Assembly (NCBI RefSeq): GCF_003143935.1
Contig: NZ_QFRX01000001.1
Coordinates: forward strand, 7,287,348-7,351,347
Direction: 5' to 3'
DNA from: Streptomyces sp. Act143
GTDB taxonomy: Bacteria > Actinomycetota > Actinomycetes > Streptomycetales > Streptomycetaceae
DNA: 64,000 nucleotides
This document shows, piece by piece, positions 1 through 9,199 of the stretch. A program made the translations under genes and the position numbers. The first letter of the stretch is position 1. Each line of letters opens with the position of its first letter. The notes under the pieces are model-generated. The model was not told where the DNA came from, did not search any database, and saw only the letters and a program-made list of their open reading frames with translations.

Positions 1-1123
<1,123 letters not shown>

Positions 1124-1127
<4 letters not shown>

Positions 1128-3703
1128 GCCGCACCCCCGGGCCCTCGACGCCCGTGCCGCCGCCACCCCATCCGCGGCCGGCCGTGCACGCCACCGCCCG
1201 TGCCCGGCTGGGCGCGGCCAACCCCCGGCAGGAAGGACCGGCCGACCTGCGGCTCGTACCGCCCGCGCTGGCCGCCTGGGCGACGGCGGCGTCGACGGTG
1301 GACGCCGCGCCGGGGTGGGTCACCGGTGTCGCCGTCGGTTGCCTGGCGGCAGCCGTCGTGCTCCTGCTCATGCGGAGACGTGCTGCCGGGCGGCGGACGG
1401 CGATCGCCGCCGTGCTGTTGTGCGTCGCCGCTGCCGCCGTCTCCGCCGGGCTGCACGGTGCCGATCTGCGCCGGGGCCCGGTTCCCGCGCTGGCGCGGGA
1501 GTACGCCACGGTGACCGCCGAGATCGAGGTCACCTCCGATCCCCGGCTCACCCGACCGCGGGTGAAGGGGGATCACCTGGCTCCGCCCTCGGTGCTGATC
1601 GGCGCGGAGGTGCGGCGGGTCGAGGAAGCGGACGGGACGGCGGTGGTGACGCGGACGCCGGTGCTGATGATCGTCGATGTGCGGCCGGGGGACGGGCGCG
1701 GCGAAGGGGCAGGGGCGCCGGGAGCGGCTGCCGGTCCGGGGGCCTCGGCCTGGCTCCGGCTGCTGCCGTCCACCCGGGTGCGGGTGAGCGCGCGGCTGGC
1801 CCCGACGGCGGTGGCGGGTGACCGGGTGGCGGGTGTGGCGCGGGTCGAGGGCCGGGAGGCACCGGAGATCGTGGCCGAGCCGTCCGGGGCGCAGCGGCTC
1901 GCGGGGAGTCTGCGGGCGGGGCTTCGGGCGGCCACCGATCCGCTGCCCGGCGACGCCCGGGCCCTGCTGCCGGGGCTGGTCGTCGGCGACACCTCGCGGA
2001 TCACGCCTGAACTGGACGAGGCGTTCAAGGCCACGGATCTCACCCACACGCTCGCCGTGTCCGGCAGCAACCTCACGATCATCCTCGCCCTGCTCATCGG
2101 ACCGCCCGGGCTGGCCCAGCGCGTCGAGCGCCGAGGACTCGCGCCCCGGCTCGGCATCCCGCTGCGGACGACGGCCGTGCTCGGCGGAGTACTCACGCTG
2201 GCCTTCGTCGTCGTGTGCCGACCGGACCCGAGCGTGCTGCGGGCCGCGGCCTGCGGAACGGTCGTGCTGCTCGCCCTGGCGACCGGGCGCCGCCGGTCGC
2301 TGATCCCGGCGCTGGCGGCGGCCGTGCTGCTGCTGGTGCTGTTCGACCCTTGGCTCGCCCGCAGTTACGGGTTCCTGCTGTCGGTGCTGGCCACCGGCGC
2401 CCTGCTGACGATCGGGCCCCGGTGGAGCGCGGCCCTGCAACGGCGTCGGGTGCCCCCGCGACTGGCCGAGGCGCTGGCCGCCGCCGGTGCCGCGCAGGCC
2501 CTGTGCGCGCCGGTCGTGGCGGTGCTGTCGGCGCGGGTGAGCCTGGTGGCGGTGCCGTGCAATCTGCTGGCGGAGGTCGCCGTGGCGCCGGCCACGGTGC
2601 TGGGCTTCGCGGCGCTGGCGACGGCACCCGTGGCGATGCCGGTGGCCAAGGTGCTGGCCTGGTGCGCGAGTTGGCCCGCCGGGTGGATCGCGGACGTCGC
2701 CCGGACCGGGGCCGCCCTGCCCGGGGCGGGGGTGGACTGGCCGGGCAACTGGGGCGGGGCGATGCTGCTCGCCGTGATCACGGGGGCCGTCGTCCTGGCC
2801 GGCCGGCCGTTGCTGCGGCACCCGTGGTGGTGCGGGGCCTGCGGGGTGCTGCTCGTGCTGGCGGTGGTCCAGCCGCCGCCGCTGACCAGGGTGGTCACGG
2901 GGTGGCCGCCGCCGGGCTGGCGGTTCGCGGTCTGTGACGTGGGCCAGGGGGACGCGACGGTGCTCGCGGCGGGCGACGGCACCGGTGTGGTGGTCGACGC
3001 CGGGCCCGATCCGGCACTCGTCGACCGGTGTCTGCGCACACTGGGGATCACGCGCATCCCGCTCGTCGTCCTGACCCACTTCCACGCCGATCATGTGGCG
3101 GGCCTGCCCGGTGTGTTGCGTGGCCGGGCCGTGGGCGCGATCGAGACGACCGGATTCGAAGAGCCCGTGGACCAGGTGGAGTTCGTACGGAGACAGGCGG
3201 CGCGGCGGCACATCCCGCTCACGCGCGCGGTCGCGGGGGAGGAGCGGCGTACGGGGGCGTTGTCCTGGCAGGTCGTGTGGCCGCCCCCGAGCGCGCCGCC
3301 GGGGGTCCCGGGAAGGCCCGCGGCGCCGGAACCGGAAGGGCCGAACGACGCCAGCGTCACGCTGCTCGTGCGGTCGGGAGGGTTGCGGTTCCTGCTGCTC
3401 GGCGATCTCGAACCGCCCTCCCAGCGAGCGCTGTTGAGATCACCCGCGGGTGCCTTGCTGGAAGGCGTGGATGTGCTCAAGGTGGCTCACCACGGCTCGG
3501 CCTACCAGGATCCGGAACTCATACGGAGGGCCGCCCCACGGCTGGCGCTGATCTCTTGCGGCCGGGACAACCCGTACGGCCACCCGGCTCCCGGCACGGT
3601 CGCGGCGCTGCGGGCCCAAGGGGCGGTGGTGCTGCGCACGGACGAGGACGGGGCGCTGGCGGTCGCCGGGACGGGGGAGGGGTTGCGGGTGACGGCAGGG
3701 TGA
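1124..3703 (+). CDS. comEC: ComEC/Rec2-type DNA transport channel
   Basis: Polytopic membrane protein of 859 residues that would form the channel for single-stranded DNA. It has an N-terminal soluble/OB-like part between membrane segments. The central Competence domain (about residues 270-540) contains the conserved region around AVSGSNLTIILALLIG. The C-terminal metallo-beta-lactamase domain starts near residue 605 (CDVGQGDATVL) with HFHADH near residue 652 and a later KVAHHGS. The length fits the ComEC family. It starts on the ATGA overlap with comEA, so the two are translationally coupled. The MBL domain is thought to act on the non-transported strand; that is family knowledge, not shown here. 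Confidence 0.93.
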
Positions 3704-3742
3704 GGTCAGGGATGGCCGGAGGCCAGGTCAAGGGGAGGGGGT

Positions 3743-4606
3743 GTGGCGGAGACTGAAGGCATGGATTCTGAACAGGTCGACGCCTACCTCCGTCGTCTGG
3801 GAGCCGGTCGCCCGGCGCGGCCCACCACGGACGCCCTGCGCGAGCTCCAGCTGCGCCATCTGCGGACCGTGCCCTTCGAGAACCTGTCGGTGCATCTCGG
3901 CGAGGAGATCGTGCTGGCGGAGAAGCGGCTGATGGACAAGGTGGTGGGGGCGAACAGGGGAGGGTTCTGCTACGAACTCAACGGGGCCTTCGGGACGTTG
4001 CTCGCCGCGCTGGGCTTCGACGTGACGTTGCTCGCCGCCCGGGTGTACGGCGAGGAGGGACGGCTCGGTATCCCCTACGACCATCTCGCCCTGCGGGTGC
4101 GGACGGTGGACGGGGGCGACTGGCTGGCCGACGTCGGCTTCGGGGCGCACAGTCACCGGCCGCTGGCGATCGGGGTGCGGGACGACCAGGCCGACCCCGC
4201 GGGCACCTTCCGGGTCGTGGCGGCGGCGCCGGACGCGGCGGGGGTGAGGGGCGGCGGGCCCGCGGCGGCCGAGGCCGTGGACCTGGACGTCGTCATGGAC
4301 GGCAAGCCCCAGTACCGCCTGGAGATGCGGCCCCGGGTGCTCCGGGACTTCGTGGCGGGCGCGTGGTGGCACAGCACGTCGTCGGAATCGCACTTCACGC
4401 GGTCGCTGGTGTGTTCGCGGGTCACGGAGGACGGCGGCCGGATCACGCTCAGCGGCCGGGGCCTGACGGTGACGGCGGCGGACGGGACACGCGAGGTGCG
4501 CGAGCTGGCGACGGACGAGGAGGTGCTGGCGGTGTACCGGGAGCGGTTCGGGATCGCGCTGGCGCGGGTGCCGGAGGTACGGGACTTCGACCGGGGCGGT
4601 CGGTAG
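3743..4606 (+). CDS. Arylamine N-acetyltransferase
   Basis: Cytosolic acetyl-CoA:arylamine N-acetyltransferase family protein, 287 residues. The Cys-His-Asp triad is visible: Cys76 in RGGFCYELNG, His114 in YDHLAL and Asp130 in LADVGFG (numbered from GTG 3743). The N-terminal helical bundle carries the typical LRTVPFENLSVH motif. The GTG at 3743 has a GGAG ribosome-binding site 5 nt upstream; an in-frame ATG at 3761 is the alternative. It stands alone between comEC and a small unknown gene. In actinomycetes such enzymes act on aromatic amines or in amide formation of secondary metabolites; the substrate cannot be read from the sequence. Confidence 0.93.
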   Translation: MAETEGMDSEQVDAYLRRLGAGRPARPTTDALRELQLRHLRTVPFENLSVHLGEEIVLAEKRLMDKVVGANRGGFCYELNGAFGTLLAALGFDVTLLAARVYGEEGRLGIPYDHLALRVRTVDGGDWLADVGFGAHSHRPLAIGVRDDQADPAGTFRVVAAAPDAAGVRGGGPAAAEAVDLDVVMDGKPQYRLEMRPRVLRDFVAGAWWHSTSSESHFTRSLVCSRVTEDGGRITLSGRGLTVTAADGTREVRELATDEEVLAVYRERFGIALARVPEVRDFDRGGR

Positions 4607-4721
4607 GCAGGGTGAGGGAGCGGGGGTGCGGCGGCGCGGGAGAGGCAAAGGGGGGTTCACAAGAAGGCGGGCGGGCTGTCGTGGTGCGGGCGGTGTCGGG
4701 TGGGTGCCGGAGAATGGGCTC

Positions 4722-4967
4722 GTGAGTGATGTGAGACATGTGCTGGTGCTGCCCGACCGGGATGCCGCGGAGGAAGCGGCGGAGGCGCTCGCGGAGCGGT
4801 TCGGGGTGGCCGAGGAGCCGCAGCTGGTGCGGGACGCGTTGGCCGGGGAGGACGACGCAGAGGACGCGCAGTGGCTGGTCGTCCTGCGGGACGAGGAGGG
4901 ACGGCTCGATCCCGCGGAGCTGGACGAGTTCGCGGGGGAGTGGGACGGCTGGCGGGAGGAGCCGTAG
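4722..4967 (+). CDS. Small acidic conserved hypothetical protein
   Basis: An 81-residue acidic protein beginning VSDVRHVLVLPDRDAAEEAAEA. The frame is open further upstream (from 4626), but that part is Arg/Gly-rich and non-conserved in appearance, whereas GTG 4722 starts a compact Asp/Glu-rich sequence ending in EWDGWREEP. It has no membrane segment, cysteine or recognisable motif. Third codon positions are almost all G or C, supporting real coding. It lies between the acetyltransferase and holA. The function is unknown. Confidence 0.65.
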   Translation: MSDVRHVLVLPDRDAAEEAAEALAERFGVAEEPQLVRDALAGEDDAEDAQWLVVLRDEEGRLDPAELDEFAGEWDGWREEP

Positions 4968-4977
4968 GGAGTGCGGG

Positions 4978-5034
4978 GCGGTGACCTGTCGGCAGGGCTC
5001 GGGGGAGCGGTGACCTGTCGGCAGGGCTCGGGGG
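4978..5034. repeat. Two-copy tandem 29-bp direct repeat upstream of holA
   Basis: The unit beginning gcggtgacctgtcggcaggg occurs at 4978 and again at 5007 with no mismatch over about 28 bases, a head-to-tail duplication. It fills most of the gap between the small acidic gene and holA and ends about 36 bp before the chosen holA start, so it may lie in the holA promoter or leader. Confidence 0.9.
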
Positions 5035-5070
5035 CCTTCGTTGTCAGTGGTGCGTGCCATGCTTGTCGCG

Positions 5071-6060
5071 ATGGCCAGGAAGACTGCGAATGACGACCCT
5101 CTCGCCCCCGTGACGCTTGCCGTGGGCCAGGAGGACCTTCTGCTCGACCGTGCCGTGCAGGAGGTGGTGGCCGCCGCCCGGGCCGCCGACGCCGACACGG
5201 ACGTACGGGACCTGACCCCGGACCAGTTGCAGCCCGGCACCCTCGCCGAGCTGACCAGTCCCTCGCTGTTCGCGGAGCGCAAGGTCGTGGTGGTGCGCAA
5301 CGCGCAGGACCTGTCGGCCGACACGGTCAAGGACGTGAAGGCGTATCTCGGGTCACCCGCCGAGGAGATCACGCTCGTGCTGCTGCACGCGGGCGGTGTG
5401 AAGGGCAAGGGGCTCCTCGACGCCGCGCGCAAGGCGGGTGCGCGGGAGGTGGCCTGCCCGAAGATGACCAAGCCGGCGGATCGGCTGGCGTTCGTGCGGG
5501 GCGAGTTCCGGACGGCCGGGCGGTCGGCGACGCCGGAGGCGAGTCAGGCGCTGGTCGATGCGATCGGCAGCGATCTGCGAGAGCTGGCGTCGGCCGTGTC
5601 GCAGCTGGTGGCCGACGTCGAGGGGACGATCGACGAGGCGGTGGTCGGGCGGTACTACACCGGCCGGGCCGAGGCGTCGAGCTTCACCGTCGCCGACCGG
5701 GCGGTCGAGGGGCGGGCCGCGGAGGCGCTGGAGGCGCTGCGGTGGTCACTGGCGACCGGGGTGGCGCCGGTGATGATCACCAGCGCGCTGGCACAGGGCG
5801 TGCGGGCGATCGGGAAGCTGTCGTCGGCGCGGGGCGGGCGGCCCGCGGATCTCGCGCGGGAGCTGGGGATGCCGCCGTGGAAGATCGACCGGGTGCGTCA
5901 GCAGATGCGGGGGTGGACGCCGGACGCGGTCGCGGTCGCGCTGCGGGCGGTGGCCGAGGCGGACGCCGGGGTGAAGGGCGGCGGGGACGATCCGGAGTAC
6001 GCCCTGGAGAAGGCGGTGGTCACCATCGCCCGGGCGGCGCGGTCGCGAGGGCGGGCGTAG
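5071..6060 (+). CDS. holA: DNA polymerase III subunit delta
   Basis: Clamp-loader delta subunit, which opens the beta sliding clamp within the DnaX complex. The 329-residue protein starts MARKTANDDPLAPVTLAVGQ; the ATG at 5071 is preferred over ATG 5059 and TTG 5041 because homologues begin with this MARK segment. It shows the HolA/YqeN pattern: an N-terminal AAA-like region without a functional P-loop (GQEDLLLDRAV), a central region with ERKVVVVRNAQDL and LHAGGVKGKGLLDAARK, and a C-terminal collar domain with YALEKAVVTIARAA. The length is normal. It is separated from rpsT by a decayed gene and a strong hairpin. Confidence 0.9.
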   Translation: MARKTANDDPLAPVTLAVGQEDLLLDRAVQEVVAAARAADADTDVRDLTPDQLQPGTLAELTSPSLFAERKVVVVRNAQDLSADTVKDVKAYLGSPAEEITLVLLHAGGVKGKGLLDAARKAGAREVACPKMTKPADRLAFVRGEFRTAGRSATPEASQALVDAIGSDLRELASAVSQLVADVEGTIDEAVVGRYYTGRAEASSFTVADRAVEGRAAEALEALRWSLATGVAPVMITSALAQGVRAIGKLSSARGGRPADLARELGMPPWKIDRVRQQMRGWTPDAVAVALRAVAEADAGVKGGGDDPEYALEKAVVTIARAARSRGRA

Positions 6061-6197
6061 GCGGCGACGCCGGCTCTGCGCCGGCGCGGCGCGGTTTCGT
6101 GGGTGAACCTCGGCCGGGCTGCAGATGCCGGTCGACGAGAGGACAACCGGAGCTGTCAGCCGCATGTCGCCGAGGTCATGGAGAGGTGGCGGTCGCC

Positions 6198-6386
6198 ATG
6201 GCTGAACACCCGCACGCAAGGCTCGTCCGCAAGGGCTTCGGGGCCTTCACCCGCGGGGACCTGGACATCCTGCGAGAGCCGATCGCGTAGGACGCCACGC
6301 ATCACGTTCCCGGCAGTCACCCGCTCTCGGACGACTTCAAGAAGGGCGTCGAGGACATCGAGAAGAGCGACGGGTTCTGGGCCTGA
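6198..6386 (+). pseudogene. Decayed NTF2/SnoaL-like gene with an in-frame TAG
   Basis: From ATG 6198 the frame reads MAEHPHARLVRKGFGAFTRG, then stops at a TAG (6288-6290). Translation through the TAG in the same frame continues DATHHVPGSHPLSDDF and ends at TGA 6384. This is the N-terminal pattern of small nuclear-transport-factor-2/ketosteroid-isomerase-like proteins (a helix followed by a His-His-Val-Pro-Gly strand), normally 120-150 residues. The remainder of the fold is missing and the reading breaks up in KKGVEDIEKSDGF. I read it as a dead remnant; a sequencing error could explain the TAG but not the truncation. Confidence 0.6.
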
Positions 6387-6415
6387 ACGCCAGCCCGTGT
6401 CCCATTCCGGGCATG

Positions 6416-6466
6416 CCGAAGGCCCCGGCTTCCGCCCTGGGGAAGGGCGGGTGCCGGGGCCTTCGG
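6416..6466. terminator. Bidirectional hairpin between holA and rpsT
   Basis: A perfect 14-bp inverted repeat, ccgaaggccccggc (6416-6429) and gccggggccttcgg (6453-6466), encloses a second smaller stem (cgccct/agggcg). No long T-run follows, as is usual for Streptomyces. It sits between convergent holA and rpsT, about 120 bp beyond the rpsT stop, and could end transcription from both sides. Confidence 0.75.
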
Positions 6467-6587
6467 TTCACGATGCTGGATCCGCGCCCGCGTGGCGAAC
6501 GCAGGCCGCGCGCAGATCCGGGGTGCCGGACGGGAGCGGATGAGAGAGGGCCCGCTCGATTCCCTCCGGCGGTCAGATCAGAAGGTG

Positions 6588-6854
6588 TCAGCCCTTGAGG
6601 GACGCGACCTTGGAAGCAAGCGCCGACTTCTTGTTGGCGGCCTGGTTCTTGTGGATGACGCCCTTCGAGACGGCCTTGTCGAGCTGACGCGCGGCAGCGC
6701 GCTGGTACTCGGTGGCCTTCTCGACGTCACCCGCGGCAGCAGCCTCACGGGCCTTGCGGATCGCGGTCTTCAGGGAGGACTTGACGGCCTTGTTGCGCTG
6801 CCGAGCCTTCTCGTTGGTCTTGATCCGCTTGATCTGGGACTTGATGTTCGCCAC
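6588..6854 (-). CDS. rpsT: 30S ribosomal protein S20
   Basis: Small-subunit ribosomal protein that binds 16S rRNA early in assembly. It has 88 residues and is very basic, starting from GTG at 6852-6854: VANIKSQIKRIKTNEKARQR through to KSALASKVASLKG. The full family length and the conserved NKxxKS and HKNxAxxKKSxL regions are present. The open frame extends far upstream only as antisense of lepA. It is divergent from lepA and separated from it by a 222-bp intergenic region that must hold both promoters. Confidence 0.97.
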   Translation of the reverse strand: MANIKSQIKRIKTNEKARQRNKAVKSSLKTAIRKAREAAAAGDVEKATEYQRAAARQLDKAVSKGVIHKNQAANKKSALASKVASLKG

Positions 6855-7076
6855 TGATTGAGCCTTTTCAGGTTCAGGCACGGGACCGCTAGGGGCCCGG
6901 GCCAGGTGATTTCTTGGGGTGTGCCTCGCGCTGAGAGGGCATGAGACACAGCCACCCAGGCTACCAGGGGGCCGGGCGGCGGCCCAAAACGGTCCCCGGT
7001 CGCCCGTCGTGGGACCATGGAGCCTACGTATCGATCCGACCCGAGGCATAAGGCGCCTCAAGAGACAGGACCCTGC

Positions 7077-8945
7077 GTGCCCGCGACCCCTAACAATGTG
7101 CCCGAGCCGAGCCGTACCGACCCGGCTCTGATCCGCAATTTCTGCATCATCGCGCACATCGACCACGGCAAGTCCACCCTCGCCGACCGGATGCTCCAGC
7201 TGACCGGTGTGGTCGAGCAGCGGCAGATGCGTGCTCAGTACCTCGACCGTATGGACATCGAGCGTGAGCGTGGCATCACGATCAAGTCCCAGGCGGTGCG
7301 TTTGCCGTGGGCTCCGACCCACGACAAGAGCAGCACGCACATCCTGAACATGATCGACACTCCCGGGCACGTCGACTTCACCTACGAGGTCTCGCGGTCG
7401 CTCGCCGCCTGCGAGGGGACCATCCTCCTCGTCGACGCCGCCCAGGGCATCGAGGCCCAGACCCTCGCCAACCTGTACCTGGCGATGGAGAACGACCTCA
7501 CGATCATCCCCGTACTGAACAAGATCGACCTGCCGGCCGCGCAGCCCGAGAAGTTCGCCGAGGAGCTCGCCAACCTCGTCGGGTGCGACCCCGACGACGT
7601 GCTGCGGGTCTCCGCGAAGACCGGTGTCGGCGTCGACGCGCTGCTCGACAAGGTGGTGCGGGAGATCCCGGCCCCCGTCGGCGTCGCCGACGCGCCCGCC
7701 CGCGCCATGATCTTCGACTCCGTCTACGACTCCTACCGCGGTGTCGTGACGTACGTCCGTGTCATCGACGGCCAGCTCAACAAGCGTGAGCGGATCAGGA
7801 TGATGTCCACGGGCGCGACCCACGAGCTGCTGGAGATCGGGACCAACTCGCCCGAGATGCTCGGCGCCGACGGGCTCGGGGTCGGTGAGGTGGGCTACCT
7901 CATCACCGGTGTGAAGGACGTCCGGCAGTCCAAGGTCGGTGACACCGTCACCAGCCAGCAGAAGGGGGCCACCGAGGCGCTCGGGGGCTACAAGGACCCC
8001 AAGCCCATGGTCTTCTCCGGGCTCTATCCGCTGGACGGCTCGGACTACCCCGAGCTGCGCGAGGCCCTCGACAAGCTCCAGCTGAACGACGCCGCGCTGG
8101 TCTACGAGCCGGAGACGTCCGCCGCCCTCGGCTTCGGCTTCCGTGTCGGCTTCCTCGGGCTGCTGCACCTCGACGTGATCCGTGAGCGGCTGGAGCGCGA
8201 GTTCGGTCTCGATCTCATCGCCACCGCGCCCAACGTGGTCTACCGCGTCCTCATGGAGGACGGCACCGAGCACACGGTCACCAACCCGAGCGAGTTCCCC
8301 GAGGGCAAGATCAACGAGGTGTACGAGCCCGTCGTACGGGCCACCATCCTCGCGCCCTCGGAGTTCATCGGGGCGATCATGGAGCTGTGCCAGACCCGGC
8401 GCGGCACCCTGCTCGGCATGGACTACCTGTCCGAGGACCGGGTGGAGATCCGCTACACCCTGCCGCTCGCGGAGATCGTCTTCGACTTCTTCGACCAGCT
8501 GAAGTCCAAGACCCGCGGCTACGCCTCCCTGGACTACGAGCCCACCGGCGAGCAGGCCTCCAGCCTCGTCAAGGTCGACATCCTGCTGCACGGCGACAAG
8601 GTCGACGCCTTCTCGGCGATCACGCACAAGGACGCGGCCTACGCGTACGGTGTGCGGCTCGTCGCCAAGCTGCGCGAGCTCATCCCGCGGCAGGCCTTCG
8701 AGGTGCCCATCCAGGCCGCCATCGGCTCCCGGGTCATCGCCCGCGAGACCATCCGCGCCATCCGCAAGGACGTCCTCGCCAAGTGCTACGGCGGTGACAT
8801 CTCCCGTAAGCGGAAGCTCCTTGAGAAGCAGAAGGAGGGCAAGAAGCGGATGAAGATGGTGGGCTCTGTGGAGGTTCCGCAGGAGGCCTTCATCGCCGTA
8901 CTGAGCAGCGACGACGCCGCGGGTTCCGGCAAGGGCAAGAAGTAA
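7077..8945 (+). CDS. lepA: Translation elongation factor 4 (LepA)
   Basis: Ribosome-associated GTPase of 622 residues. GTG 7077 is chosen because AGGA (7067-7070) precedes it by 6 nt and homologues start just before EPSRTDPALIRNFCIIAHID. G1 is AHIDHGKST, G3 is DTPGHVDF, G4 is NKIDLP, followed by domains II and III and the LepA-specific C-terminal domain with the Lys/Arg-rich CYGGDISRKRKLLEKQKEGK. The length is normal. It stands divergent from rpsT, and a strong hairpin follows the stop. Its role in initiation or back-translocation is family knowledge. Confidence 0.97.
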   Translation: MPATPNNVPEPSRTDPALIRNFCIIAHIDHGKSTLADRMLQLTGVVEQRQMRAQYLDRMDIERERGITIKSQAVRLPWAPTHDKSSTHILNMIDTPGHVDFTYEVSRSLAACEGTILLVDAAQGIEAQTLANLYLAMENDLTIIPVLNKIDLPAAQPEKFAEELANLVGCDPDDVLRVSAKTGVGVDALLDKVVREIPAPVGVADAPARAMIFDSVYDSYRGVVTYVRVIDGQLNKRERIRMMSTGATHELLEIGTNSPEMLGADGLGVGEVGYLITGVKDVRQSKVGDTVTSQQKGATEALGGYKDPKPMVFSGLYPLDGSDYPELREALDKLQLNDAALVYEPETSAALGFGFRVGFLGLLHLDVIRERLEREFGLDLIATAPNVVYRVLMEDGTEHTVTNPSEFPEGKINEVYEPVVRATILAPSEFIGAIMELCQTRRGTLLGMDYLSEDRVEIRYTLPLAEIVFDFFDQLKSKTRGYASLDYEPTGEQASSLVKVDILLHGDKVDAFSAITHKDAAYAYGVRLVAKLRELIPRQAFEVPIQAAIGSRVIARETIRAIRKDVLAKCYGGDISRKRKLLEKQKEGKKRMKMVGSVEVPQEAFIAVLSSDDAAGSGKGKK

Positions 8946-8966
8946 CCGCGTTTTCCCGCGAAAATC

Positions 8967-8998
8967 GGGGCCTGTCGCGTCTGGGCGCGACGGGCCCC
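8967..8998 (+). terminator. Hairpin after lepA
   Basis: ggggcc-t-gtcgcg (8967-8979) pairs with cgcgac-g-ggcccc (8986-8998) across a 6-nt loop, with one opposed mismatch. It lies 21 bp downstream of the lepA stop and is the likely terminator of that gene. Confidence 0.75.
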
Positions 8999-9062
8999 TA
9001 CGCATGCGTAGGGTCGCGCTCTGTAGGAAGTGACAGGCCGCCGCCCCTTACGCAGGCGGCGG
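8996..9062. repeat. Cluster of palindromes between lepA and the acyl-CoA synthetase gene
   Basis: A perfect 18-bp palindrome, ccctacgcatgcgtaggg (8996-9013), overlaps the end of the lepA hairpin. A second inverted repeat, ccgccgcc (9038-9045) with ggcggcgg (9055-9062), follows. The short word gtcgcgctct occurs after each palindrome. The elements could be further termination structures or protein-binding sites. Confidence 0.6.
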
Positions 9063-9092
9063 TCGCGCTCTACTCTGATCTCCACTCGATAG

Positions 9093-9107
9093 TTACTCGT
9101 GAGTTAA
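9093..9107. promoter_or_regulatory. Candidate operator upstream of the acyl-CoA synthetase
   Basis: TTACTC-GT-GAGTTAA is a near-perfect inverted repeat (one extra T) 93 bp before the GTG start. A second palindrome, aacagctgtt, follows at 9109-9118. Its form resembles TetR-type operators seen at fatty-acid degradation genes. The protein that would bind it is not in this window. Confidence 0.35.
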
Positions 9108-9199
9108 ACAACAGCTGTTCGAGCACACCGGTCGAGTCCACCGAGTACACCAGCCGCACTGAGCCAGCCGCCGCACTGTCGCGGGCCCCGGAGGATGTC

